Source of the DNA: Lachnospiraceae bacterium
GTDB taxonomy: Bacteria > Bacillota > Clostridia > Lachnospirales > Lachnospiraceae
Assembly (NCBI GenBank): GCA_024697595.1
Contig: JAILFK010000018.1
Coordinates: 55,073-119,072 of the forward strand
DNA length: 64,000 nt
Reading direction: 5' to 3'
The notes beneath the pieces are model-generated. The model had not been told where the DNA came from. It did no database searches and worked only from the letters and a program-made list of their open reading frames with translations. This document shows, piece after piece, positions 51,313 through 60,220 of the stretch. The position numbers and the translations under genes were made by a program. Positions within the stretch are counted from its first letter, which is position 1; each line of letters starts with the position of its first letter.

Positions 51313-52472
51313 TACATCTCTCCTCCCATCATGTTAATAAATCTGTCAAATAAGTATCCACTGTCCAAAGGTCCTGGACAAGCTTCTGGGTGGAACTGTA
51401 CTGTAAATATATTTTTACCTACATATTTTAGTCCCTCATTTGTTCCATCATTTACATTTACAAAAGCTGGAACTGCAACAGATGGGTCAAGTTTATCTGT
51501 ATCCACCACATAACCATGGTTCTGTGATGAAATGTATACACGGCCTGTGGCAAGATCCTTTACAGGATGATTTCCACCGCGGTGTCCATATTTTAATTTA
51601 TGTGTTGGACATCCGTTGGCAATTGCCATCAACTGATGTCCTAAACAAATAGCGAAAATTGGTACGTTTGAAGCATACAACTTCTTAATTTCTTCGATGA
51701 TGTCAACATTTGTCTCTGGATCTCCAGGTCCATTTGACAACATAATTCCATCTGGATTAGAAGCTAAAATCTCCTCTGCTGAAGTGTGAGCTGGGAAAAT
51801 AGTAACCTCACAACCTCTTTGGCTAAGAGATGCAGCAATATTATCTTTTGCTCCAAAATCCATCAATGCAACCTTGAAATTTTTATTTTTATTCTCAGGA
51901 GTGATATTTCCTCCTGCAGAAGCTGTGGCTCCCATCATTCCCTGTCCTTCAGGATAAACTGATTTAGACTCAAATGGTTTCAACACGCTTGGTTCATCAC
52001 ATGTCACCTTGCTAACCACATCCCCAACTGTATACTCCTTTAACTTAGGAATAATCTCATCAAGATTGTAATTTTCATTTGTGGTAATCATACCATTCAT
52101 AGTTCCCTTATCTCTCAATATCTTGGTAAGGGCTCTTGTATCAATACCTGCAATTCCCGGAACATCCTGCTCCTTTAAAAAGTCTTGAATAGTTCCCTCA
52201 CAACGGAAATTACTAGGTATTCTAGATAACTCTCTAACAATATATCCGTCAACCCATGAACGCTTTGACTCCATATCTGGTGTGATTCCATAATTACCAA
52301 TAAGTGGATATGTCATACACACAGCCTGTCCTGCATAGGATGGATCTGTCAAAACTTCAAGGTATCCAGTCATAGAAGTATTAAATACGATCTCGCTGAT
52401 CACCTCTCTGGTAGAACCAATACTCGTTCCCTCGAATACTGTACCATCTTCCAAAATCAGAAATGCTTTCAT
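51312..52472 (-). CDS. carA: Carbamoyl-phosphate synthase, small (glutaminase) subunit
   Basis: 386 residues. The N-terminal CarA-specific domain has GTSIGS and NTSMTGYLEVLTDPSY. A class I glutamine amidotransferase domain follows, with the nucleophile Cys276 in FAICLGHQ and the partner His and Glu in VQFHPEACPGP. It hydrolyses glutamine and channels ammonia to CarB. A linker near 176-198 (GQGMMGATASAGGNITPEN) is longer than in E. coli. AAAGGA lies before ATG 52472. A strong promoter sits at 52519-52547. No PyrR-type attenuator is apparent in the short leader. Confidence 0.97.
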   Translation of the reverse strand: MKAFLILEDGTVFEGTSIGSTREVISEIVFNTSMTGYLEVLTDPSYAGQAVCMTYPLIGNYGITPDMESKRSWVDGYIVRELSRIPSNFRCEGTIQDFLKEQDVPGIAGIDTRALTKILRDKGTMNGMITTNENYNLDEIIPKLKEYTVGDVVSKVTCDEPSVLKPFESKSVYPEGQGMMGATASAGGNITPENKNKNFKVALMDFGAKDNIAASLSQRGCEVTIFPAHTSAEEILASNPDGIMLSNGPGDPETNVDIIEEIKKLYASNVPIFAICLGHQLMAIANGCPTHKLKYGHRGGNHPVKDLATGRVYISSQNHGYVVDTDKLDPSVAVPAFVNVNDGTNEGLKYVGKNIFTVQFHPEACPGPLDSGYLFDRFINMMGGEM

Positions 52473-52518
52473 CTTGTTTCCTTTCGCTACTTATATGTAT
52501 TTTTATATAATCTTATAA

Positions 52519-52547
52519 ATTTTATCACAATGACATCAATATGCCAA
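52519..52547 (-). promoter_or_regulatory. Promoter of carAB
   Basis: On the minus strand TTGGCA (52547-52542), exactly 17 bases, then TAAAAT (52524-52519), about 45 bases before the carA start. It lies just after the purL hairpin, so carAB is transcribed apart from purL. Confidence 0.7.
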
Positions 52548-52565
52548 TAAATTTTTACAAGGCAA

Positions 52566-52591
52566 GAGACGCCCATATATATGAACGTCTC
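52566..52591 (-). terminator. Hairpin after purL (probable terminator, weak T-run)
   Basis: On the minus strand GAGACG (52591-52586) pairs with CGTCTC (52571-52566) around an AT-rich inner stem. It is 12 bases after the purL stop, but the following bases (TTGCCTTG) are only moderately T-rich. Confidence 0.5.
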
Positions 52592-52602
52592 CTAATATCA
52601 AA

Positions 52603-55600
52603 TTACTTGAAGTATGCAACACCAGATTCGAAAATCTTCATATCTTGCTCACCATAAATGTTGATAGCCACAGACTCTCCTTGTCTCTCAGAATGAGCCA
52701 TCTTACCCAACACTCTACCATCAGGAGAAGTAATACCTTCAATAGCCATATAAGAACCATTGATATTCCACTCCTCATCCATAGTAGGCTGGCCTGCCTC
52801 ATTTACATATTGAGTTGCAACCTGACCATTTGCAAATAACTTCTGTAACCACTCATCATTTGCAACAAATCTACCCTCTCCATGGGAAGCTGGGTTAGTA
52901 TAAGTCTGACCAAGTTCAGCCTGCTGTAACCAAGGTGACTTATTAGATACAACCTTGATATATGCCATCTTGGAAATATGACGGTTAATTGTATTGTATG
53001 TAAGTGTTGGAGCATCTGCCTGCTGAGTATGAATCTCACCATATGGTACAAGTCCAAGCTTAATCAATGCCTGGAAACCATTACAAATACCAAGGGCAAG
53101 TCCATCTCTCTCATTCAAGAGTTTTGTAACTGCCTCTTTCATCTTGGCATTTCTAAATGCTGTAGCAAAGAATTTTGCTGATCCCTCAGGCTCGTCACCA
53201 GCTGAAAATCCACCTGGGAACATAATAATCTGTGATTGATTAATAGCATCAGTAAACTCGTCTACTGAATCTCTAATATCTGCTGCTGTAAGATTTTTAA
53301 ATACCTTGACAATAGTGTTTGCTCCAGCCTTCTCAAAAGACTTAGCACTATCGTACTCACAGTTTGTACCAGGGAATACTGGTATAAATACTGTTGGCTT
53401 AGCAATCTTATTCTTGCACACATAAATATCTTTTGTATTGTAAATATCTGTATCAACAAGACTAGTGTCATCTGTAGCTCTTGTTGGGAATACCTTTTCA
53501 AGTGTATTCGACCAATCAGCAATAGCCTCATCTACAGGAAGAGTCATATCGCCATAAGTAAATGTAGCATCATCGGTAACTAAACCAATTACATTTACCA
53601 CATCTGAAAGACCAGCTGCATCCATAGCTGCAACAGCCTTTCCTGGATCTACGACCTCAGCCACAATTGAACCAACTTCATTCTCAAACAAATCTTCAAT
53701 TGCAACTGCATCTGAATTGATATCAAATCCAAGCTTATTACCAAATGCCATCTTTGAAATTGCTGCAGCAAGTCCATATGCATCAATAGCATAAGCAGAA
53801 ACAATAACGCCATCAGCAATCATCTTATGAATAGTCTCATATAACTTCATATTCTGCTCATAATCTGGCAAGTCATACTCGTCTCTCTTTGCGCCAAAGG
53901 TAACTAAAGCATTACCAGCCTTCTTAAGCTCAGGAGTGATAATATCTCTCTCACGAGCAATATCAACTGCAAAAGAAACAAGTGTTGGTGGAACATCTAT
54001 CTCATTAAATGTACCTGACATTGAATCCTTACCACCGATTGAAGGAAGACCAAAGGCCATCTGAGCCTTGTATGCACCAAGTAAAGCTGCAAAAGGCTGA
54101 CTCCAACGTTTTGGATCTTCTGACATTCTGCGGAAGTACTCCTGGAATGTAAATCTAATCTTCTTGTAATCACCACCGGCAGCAACAATTCTAGCCACTG
54201 ACTCTAATACAGCGTAACTAGAACCATGATATGGGCTCCAGGATGATAAATATGGATCAAATCCGTAAGACATCATTGTAACTGTGTCACATTTTCCATT
54301 CATAACCGGAAGCTTAGCAACCATAGACTGTGTCTCTGTCAACTGATATCTTCCACCAAATGGCATATATACACTGTTAACACCGATAGAACCGTCAAAC
54401 ATCTCAACAAGACCCTTTTGTGAACAAACATTAAGATCTGCAAGAGTTGTCTTCCAAGCCTTTTTGGCATCTCCTGCTTCCACAGCTTCAGCCACACCGT
54501 TTACAGCATATTTATTTAAATAGTTATCAGACTCATTAGGCATCTCAACCTCAACTGAAGTCTCCTGATGAGCACCGTTGGTATCAAGGAATGCACGCTT
54601 GAGATTTACAATCTCTTTTCCTCTCCACTCTAATACAAGATTTGGCTCCTCTGTTACGATAGCCACCTCAACTGCCTCTAAGTTCTCCTCGTTGGCATAT
54701 TTTAAGAACTGATCAACATCTTCTGGAGCAACAACAACTGCCATTCTCTCCTGAGATTCTGAAATAGAAAGTTCTGTTCCATCTAAGCCAGCGTATTTCT
54801 TAGGCACCTTGTCCAAATTAACTCTAAGTCCATCAGCCAACTCACCTATGGCAACTGAAACTCCACCTGCACCGAAGTCATTACACTTCTTGATAATGTA
54901 ACTTACTTCCTCTCGGCGGAATAATCTCTGTATCTTTCTCTCAGTAGGTGGATTACCTTTTTGCACCTCAGCACCACATACAGAAGTTGACTCTGTATTA
55001 TGAGCCTTTGATGAACCAGTAGCACCACCGATACCATCACGACCTGTACGTCCACCAAGTAAGATGATTCTATCACCTGGATCAGAGTTAAGTCTCTGAA
55101 CTGCACGTCTTGGAGCAGCACCCATAACAGCACCAATCTCCATTCTCTTTGCAACATAATCAGGATGATATACTTCCTTTACGTAACCAGTTGCAAGACC
55201 AATTTGGTTACCATATGAAGAATAACCATGAGCAGCCTCACGTACAATCTTCTTCTGTGGAAGCTTACCATCAATTGTATCCTTAACTGAAACTGTAGGA
55301 TCTGCAGCACCAGTTACACGCATAGCCTGATATACGTATGTACGACCTGAAAGTGGATCTCTAATAGCACCACCAAGACAAGTAGCAGCACCACCAAAAG
55401 GCTCGATTTCTGTTGGATGGTTATGTGTCTCGTTCTTAAAGTTTACAAGCCACTCTTCTGTCTTACCGTCAACCTCAACAGGAACAACGATAGAACAAGC
55501 ATTGATCTCATCAGATTCCTCCTGATCATCAAGCTTACCCTCAGCCTTTAACTTCTTCATTGCAAGAAGAGCTAAATCCATCAAGCATACAAACTTGTCA

Positions 55601-56400
55601 TCTCTATCTTTATATAAAACCTTGAAATTATCTAAATAATCATTGTATGTATCTTCAATAGGCTTACGATAAAATCCCTCGTCAAACTTAACACTCTTCA
55701 ACTCTGTAGAAAATGTTGTGTGACGACAGTGATCTGACCAATATGTATCAAGCACACGAATCTCTGTCATTGTAGGATTTCTGTGTTCATCATTTGCAAA
55801 ATAATTCTGGATATGTAAGAAATCATTGAATGTCATTGCAAGACCTAATGAATTATATAATTCTTTAAGTTCACCCTCTGGCATATCCTTGAAACCATCA
55901 AATGTCATAACATCATCTGGCTCATCAAAGTTATCTGTCAATGTCTCAGGCTTTTCCAAACCTGTCTCTCTAGAATCTACAGGATTGATACAATGCTTCT
56001 TGATAGCCTCGAACTGCTCATCTGTAATATCACCTTCGATTACATATGTTGTAGCAGAACGAATAATTGCCTCCTCATCCTCTTTTAGAAGTTTGACACA
56101 CTGCTCAGCAGAATCTGCTCTCTGGTCAAACTGTCCTGGAAGATATTCCACGGAAAATGTTCTACCTGTATATGAAAATGTCTCTTCATACACATCATCG
56201 ACTGGAAGTTCACAAAATACCGTCTTTAAAGCCTTTCTATATATTTCATCAGAAATGTTTTCGATGTCATAGCGAATAAGAACTCTTACATTAGTCACAG
56301 TATTTATTCCTAAATAGCTCTTAAACTCTGAAAGAAGTGATTTTGCTGCCACAGCAAACTCTGGTTTCTTCTCTGCGTAAACTCTTCTTACGTTACTCAT
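52603..56400 (-). CDS. purL: Phosphoribosylformylglycinamidine synthase, single-chain
   Basis: Fourth step of purine synthesis: amidates FGAR with glutamine and ATP. 1265 residues, the large one-chain form found in Clostridia and Proteobacteria instead of the split PurLQS of Bacillus. Landmarks are the active-site region TYWSDHCRHTTF near 220, FKNETHNHPTEIEPFGGAAT near 325, two ATP-binding AIRS-like halves, and a C-terminal glutaminase (about 1005-1265) with PVFPGTNCEYD, the nucleophile Cys near 1106 in GICNGFQ, and SHGEGRFV. GGAGG lies 6 bases before ATG 56400. No other pur gene is adjacent. A leader hairpin is at 56432-56453, and I see no purine riboswitch. Confidence 0.97.
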   Translation of the reverse strand: MSNVRRVYAEKKPEFAVAAKSLLSEFKSYLGINTVTNVRVLIRYDIENISDEIYRKALKTVFCELPVDDVYEETFSYTGRTFSVEYLPGQFDQRADSAEQCVKLLKEDEEAIIRSATTYVIEGDITDEQFEAIKKHCINPVDSRETGLEKPETLTDNFDEPDDVMTFDGFKDMPEGELKELYNSLGLAMTFNDFLHIQNYFANDEHRNPTMTEIRVLDTYWSDHCRHTTFSTELKSVKFDEGFYRKPIEDTYNDYLDNFKVLYKDRDDKFVCLMDLALLAMKKLKAEGKLDDQEESDEINACSIVVPVEVDGKTEEWLVNFKNETHNHPTEIEPFGGAATCLGGAIRDPLSGRTYVYQAMRVTGAADPTVSVKDTIDGKLPQKKIVREAAHGYSSYGNQIGLATGYVKEVYHPDYVAKRMEIGAVMGAAPRRAVQRLNSDPGDRIILLGGRTGRDGIGGATGSSKAHNTESTSVCGAEVQKGNPPTERKIQRLFRREEVSYIIKKCNDFGAGGVSVAIGELADGLRVNLDKVPKKYAGLDGTELSISESQERMAVVVAPEDVDQFLKYANEENLEAVEVAIVTEEPNLVLEWRGKEIVNLKRAFLDTNGAHQETSVEVEMPNESDNYLNKYAVNGVAEAVEAGDAKKAWKTTLADLNVCSQKGLVEMFDGSIGVNSVYMPFGGRYQLTETQSMVAKLPVMNGKCDTVTMMSYGFDPYLSSWSPYHGSSYAVLESVARIVAAGGDYKKIRFTFQEYFRRMSEDPKRWSQPFAALLGAYKAQMAFGLPSIGGKDSMSGTFNEIDVPPTLVSFAVDIARERDIITPELKKAGNALVTFGAKRDEYDLPDYEQNMKLYETIHKMIADGVIVSAYAIDAYGLAAAISKMAFGNKLGFDINSDAVAIEDLFENEVGSIVAEVVDPGKAVAAMDAAGLSDVVNVIGLVTDDATFTYGDMTLPVDEAIADWSNTLEKVFPTRATDDTSLVDTDIYNTKDIYVCKNKIAKPTVFIPVFPGTNCEYDSAKSFEKAGANTIVKVFKNLTAADIRDSVDEFTDAINQSQIIMFPGGFSAGDEPEGSAKFFATAFRNAKMKEAVTKLLNERDGLALGICNGFQALIKLGLVPYGEIHTQQADAPTLTYNTINRHISKMAYIKVVSNKSPWLQQAELGQTYTNPASHGEGRFVANDEWLQKLFANGQVATQYVNEAGQPTMDEEWNINGSYMAIEGITSPDGRVLGKMAHSERQGESVAINIYGEQDMKIFESGVAYFK

Positions 56401-56431
56401 TTCGTACCTCCACGCCTATTTATAAAGTTTT

Positions 56432-56453
56432 AAGCGCGCACAGTTGCGCACTT
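56432..56453 (-). other. GC-rich hairpin in the purL leader
   Basis: AAGCGCGC (56432-56439) and GCGCACTT (56446-56453) form an 8-pair stem with one G-T pair and a 6-base loop, 32 bases upstream of the purL start codon. It has a short A-run on one side and could act as a leader regulator or an upstream terminator. Confidence 0.5.
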
Positions 56454-56513
56454 TTACACATACCTAATGAAGTATATCATATAGGGTATGTTTATTTCCA
56501 TATAAAATATTGA

Positions 56514-58919
56514 CTATTCATCATTATTTTCCCAGAAATTATTTGTCATTTCGCCGATTTTATTCAAATTACAAATTTTATAATCTCGCCACTCATCTGG
56601 CAGATATCTATTGTAATAATTTGTCTTAAATCTCTCATCCAACAATGCAATTATTCCTCTATCCTCTGTTGTCCTGATAACTCGCCCTGCAGCCTGAACC
56701 ACTTTGTTAAGTCCTGGATATAAATACGCAAAAGAAAATCCATCTCTGCCATTCTCTTCAAAGTAATCTTTTATCACTTCCATCTCATTGCACACCTGAG
56801 GTAAGGCAACTCCCACAATAATAGAACCTATAAGTCTCTCATTGGTCAAATCTATCCCCTCTGCAAAGATTCCACCCATAACACAAAATCCCAGCAAGGT
56901 CTTGTCTCTGCCCTCATAGAATTCTGTGAGAAATGCTTCTCTCTCCGACTCAGTCATACCAGAACTTTGATATATCACATCATATTTACAGCCCCAGACT
57001 TTTTCAAATAATTCTCCCACTTCCTCCATCACTTTGTAGGAAGGAAAAAACACCATATAGTTTCCTTTTTTTTGAGAGGCAATCTCCTCTATATAGTTTG
57101 AATATTTCTCATATTCATCCCTGCCTCTTTTAGTGTATTTAGTAGTCACATCCTCAGCTATTGTAAGTAACCTCTTTTTACTATCAAACACAGAAGGCGT
57201 ACACACACTATATACATCTAAGTCATGACACAATAGCGGTCTGTAATATTGAATAGGCAAAAGTGTGGCTGAAAAATATATACAGCAATTGGCCCTATCC
57301 AATCTCTCTTGCAGTTGAACCGATGGATCCACGCAGTAAAGATTTATCTGAAAATCACCATTTTCTCTGTAATCGCAATAGATTCTATAATGCTCATCCA
57401 TGGAATCAGAAAGTTCAATAAAATTTCTCATCTTAAAATAAAAATCTAAGATGACCTCCCTCTCCTCTATCTCCACATCCTTCTCAAGTAGCTCATCAAT
57501 TGCAGCCGCAGCATTTATCAGAGAAAATAAAAATATCTCGCACTCTTCAAGACGAATCATATTCTCACATTGTCTCTTATAAACAAGTAAGTCCTTATTA
57601 CATCTGTCTAGACGTCCAGCCGCTTTCTCACTATATGGCTTTAAAAGTTTTTTCGCCTGAAGTACTTCCTCCTTCACTATAGTTGCAGAGTACATACTCC
57701 TTGCTCTATCCACCATATTATGAGCTTCATCCACCAGATAAATATAATCTCCAGTCAGACCTTCTCCAAAAAATCTCTTAAGGTACACATGAGGATCAAA
57801 TACATAATTGTAATCACAGATTATATTATCCACCCAAGATGACACGTCCAGACAAAACTCAAAGGGGCACACCCGTCTTTCCTTTGCCCAGTCTATAATT
57901 CTATCTCTATCATAAGTTCCATCTTGTAATAAAAAATCATATACAGCATCATTTACCCTATCAAAATGTCCCTTGGCATATGGACAATCCACAGGATTAC
58001 AATGTCTCTCCTCCAAAGGACACATCTTGTCCTTTGCTGTGATAACTATTGTCTTGCCCTCATAACCTCTATCATTTAACAAATTAAAAGCCTCTAGAGC
58101 CACAAGACCTGTTGAAGCCTTGGCTGTCAGATAAAATATTTTATCTGTGTATCCCTGTCCCACAGCCTGAACAGCTGGATAAATTGTTGCCAAAGTCTTA
58201 CCAGTTCCAGTTGGTGCCTGCAAAAACATAGTCTTATTTCGAATCATTGCTGTGTAAACATCGGCTATTGTCTTCTTTTGCCCCAGCCTAAATTCATAGG
58301 GAAAGGTAAGTTGTTTTATGGACTTTTGTCTTTTTAATCTATGGTCAAATAAATAATCAGCCCATTTTCTATATTCCTGCACTAGATTTAAAAACCATTG
58401 CTCCAAGGTTTCAAAATCACACTCTTCAACAAAACTGTTGATTTCTTCGTTGTACATATTTACATATGTCATATGTACTTTGATATTTTTCAAATTGTTT
58501 TGAATACCAAAAATAAAAGCATATACCTTGGCCTGAGCCAAATGAACCTCTATTGGCTTCTTCATTTTCTTTACATCCTTGTACATGCCTTTTATCTCAT
58601 CAACAGTCACATCACTGTCAGGGGTTAACTCCTCACCGAAGTCATATATAATCCCGTCAGCTCTACCCTCTAGAGCTAACTCATATTTGTCAAAATCTAT
58701 TGCGTATTTCAGAGGAACCTCTGCATGATATTCAAGTCCCGCACTGTGTTGTAACTTCCGATGAATTCTGCTTCCCTCATTCATGGCATCAGCCTTCATC
58801 CTGCCTCCATGCCTATCGTCTATATCCCCTGAGTTCAGCAGAAATTCCACCAAATTTCTAACTGATATTACAATTTGCGGTTTTTGATTTTCAGTCAATA
58901 CCAGTTTACTAATCTTCAT
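56514..58919 (-). CDS. Cas4/RecB-like nuclease fused to XPD/DinG-type iron-sulfur helicase
   Basis: 801 residues. The N-terminal part (1 to about 190) has the PD-(D/E)XK nuclease pattern: EGSRIHR (48-54), GRADGI with Asp88, DEIK with Glu108 and Lys110, and QAKVYAF from 129. A superfamily 2 helicase follows: Walker A APTGTGKTLA near 235, an iron-sulfur cysteine group (MCPLEERHC, DCPYAKGH and RRVCPFEFC, about 300-355), the DEAH box LVDEAHN near 398, and C-terminal motifs VVGVALPQVCNE and QAAGRVIRTTEDRG. It probably unwinds and processes DNA during repair. It follows the sirtuin gene on the same strand by 61 bases. Fusions of this kind occur in Firmicutes; the exact role is unknown. Confidence 0.88.
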   Translation of the reverse strand: MKISKLVLTENQKPQIVISVRNLVEFLLNSGDIDDRHGGRMKADAMNEGSRIHRKLQHSAGLEYHAEVPLKYAIDFDKYELALEGRADGIIYDFGEELTPDSDVTVDEIKGMYKDVKKMKKPIEVHLAQAKVYAFIFGIQNNLKNIKVHMTYVNMYNEEINSFVEECDFETLEQWFLNLVQEYRKWADYLFDHRLKRQKSIKQLTFPYEFRLGQKKTIADVYTAMIRNKTMFLQAPTGTGKTLATIYPAVQAVGQGYTDKIFYLTAKASTGLVALEAFNLLNDRGYEGKTIVITAKDKMCPLEERHCNPVDCPYAKGHFDRVNDAVYDFLLQDGTYDRDRIIDWAKERRVCPFEFCLDVSSWVDNIICDYNYVFDPHVYLKRFFGEGLTGDYIYLVDEAHNMVDRARSMYSATIVKEEVLQAKKLLKPYSEKAAGRLDRCNKDLLVYKRQCENMIRLEECEIFLFSLINAAAAIDELLEKDVEIEEREVILDFYFKMRNFIELSDSMDEHYRIYCDYRENGDFQINLYCVDPSVQLQERLDRANCCIYFSATLLPIQYYRPLLCHDLDVYSVCTPSVFDSKKRLLTIAEDVTTKYTKRGRDEYEKYSNYIEEIASQKKGNYMVFFPSYKVMEEVGELFEKVWGCKYDVIYQSSGMTESEREAFLTEFYEGRDKTLLGFCVMGGIFAEGIDLTNERLIGSIIVGVALPQVCNEMEVIKDYFEENGRDGFSFAYLYPGLNKVVQAAGRVIRTTEDRGIIALLDERFKTNYYNRYLPDEWRDYKICNLNKIGEMTNNFWENNDE

Positions 58920-58980
58920 TACTTACTTTCTCATAATATATAAAAATCATTTAAAATGCTCGAGAAATCATTTAATCATT

Positions 58981-59778
58981 TTATGAAAGTCTCCCGGCAG
59001 AAATTGCCTCATCCACATATCTAAAGGCATCCCCCATATTCCCCTGAATAAACATATCAGTTTCAGGATTTAAATCCACACCGATTTTATCTCTGTTTAA
59101 AACCACAATATGCTTGCCACGGAAATATCTAATATATGACGCTGCAGGATACACATTGAGTGAAGTTCCCGCAATGATAATCATATCCGCAGTGGAAATA
59201 GCATTTACCGCAGCATTTACAGCATCATCTGGTAGTCCCTCCTCATATAATGTCACATAAGGTCTAACCACTCCGCCACATTTATCACAACGAGGAATAC
59301 CATCCTCATCTAAATGTCCATCTTTTTGAGCATCAAAGATATAATACTCTCCCATATCACGCTTACAGTCCATACAATAATTGATATGAGTAGTGCCATG
59401 AATCTCGTATACCTTCTTGCTGCCTGCCAATTGGTGTAGCCCGTCAATATTTTGTGTTACCACACCGTTGATCTTGCCCATATCTTCTAATTTTGCAATT
59501 ACCTTGTGGGCAACATTTGGCTCGATACCTCTTGTATCAAGCTTTTGTCTATAAAATTCAAAGAATACTTTTGGATTATCTCGAAGGCAAGAATGAGACA
59601 ATAAATATTCTGGAGAATATTTCTCAAATTGTACATCTCTTTGGTTATATAAACCATCCTTACTACGAAAATCAGGTATACCACTCTCTGTTGATACACC
59701 TGCTCCTCCAAAAAATACAATATTGTCTGATTCTGATATGTAATTTACCAATGTCTCAAATTGCGTATTATCACTCAT
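58981..59778 (-). CDS. cobB: NAD-dependent protein deacylase, sirtuin family
   Basis: 265 residues. The NAD-binding motif FFGGAGVSTESGIPDFR is at 22-38, TQNIDGLH at 108-115, catalytic His128 in EIHGT, and the zinc ribbon Cys135-x2-Cys138 and Cys164-x2-Cys167. GTSLNVYPAASYI near 205 completes the Sir2 core. Bacterial members remove acetyl or other acyl groups from lysines and thus tune metabolic enzymes. The ribosome site is weak. It lies between a small unknown gene and the nuclease-helicase on one strand, probably one transcript. There is no fused toxin or defence domain, so a housekeeping role is likelier than phage defence. Confidence 0.93.
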   Translation of the reverse strand: MSDNTQFETLVNYISESDNIVFFGGAGVSTESGIPDFRSKDGLYNQRDVQFEKYSPEYLLSHSCLRDNPKVFFEFYRQKLDTRGIEPNVAHKVIAKLEDMGKINGVVTQNIDGLHQLAGSKKVYEIHGTTHINYCMDCKRDMGEYYIFDAQKDGHLDEDGIPRCDKCGGVVRPYVTLYEEGLPDDAVNAAVNAISTADMIIIAGTSLNVYPAASYIRYFRGKHIVVLNRDKIGVDLNPETDMFIQGNMGDAFRYVDEAISAGRLS

Positions 59779-59837
59779 AAAACCACATCTTTCTCACTAC
59801 TATGTATTAATATTAATTTATCATTACTACCTATTTA

Positions 59838-60107
59838 TTACATATTGCCAATGGCTGAAAGAGCTTCAAACTCAGATTCAAATATTCCACCCTGTGCCTC
59901 AAGTTCTTCCCAAGTAGTCCATACACCATTTAACTGAATAGCTTTTATACTTATATCTGTAACCATTTTCTTCTGAGGTTTTTTATTATTTATAACAAAT
60001 ACATCCTCATTCAAAACAAAAGGCAATACAACAAGACGATTACCTCTCATAGCGTCCATAACCTGGTCTATTGTGTATTTTTTATTTAACACTTCTATCT
60101 TTTTCAT
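59838..60107 (-). CDS. Conserved-looking hypothetical protein
   Basis: 89 residues, soluble, mixed alpha/beta: MKKIEVLNKKYTIDQVMD, a strand-rich middle (RLVVLPFVLNEDVFVINN) and WTTWEELEAQGG. No signal peptide, membrane helix or motif I recognise. GGGG lies 7 bases before ATG 60107, and an extended -10 promoter is at 60161-60169, so it is very likely translated. It is first in a line with the sirtuin (59 bases downstream) and the nuclease-helicase. The function is unknown. Confidence 0.75.
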   Translation of the reverse strand: MKKIEVLNKKYTIDQVMDAMRGNRLVVLPFVLNEDVFVINNKKPQKKMVTDISIKAIQLNGVWTTWEELEAQGGIFESEFEALSAIGNM

Positions 60108-60160
60108 CCGTTTTCCCCTTTGTAAGTTCAGTCATAAAATCTTTTGCTTAGTAATTATAT

Positions 60161-60169
60161 ATTATAGCA
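60161..60169 (-). promoter_or_regulatory. Extended -10 promoter of the hypothetical-cobB-helicase unit
   Basis: On the minus strand TGC-TATAAT (60169-60161). The -35 region is weak (TTGTGT 19 bases upstream), as often with extended -10 promoters. The small gene starts about 50 bases downstream. Confidence 0.5.
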
Positions 60170-60220
60170 TATATAAAGTTTTAACACACAAAAATCTCTT
60201 ATAATTTATTCTATCTATTA

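Noticed and set aside
58981..59778. Sir2 as an antiphage NADase
   Set aside because: All deacylase hallmarks, including the zinc ribbon, are intact and there is no extra effector domain, so a housekeeping deacylase is the simpler call.
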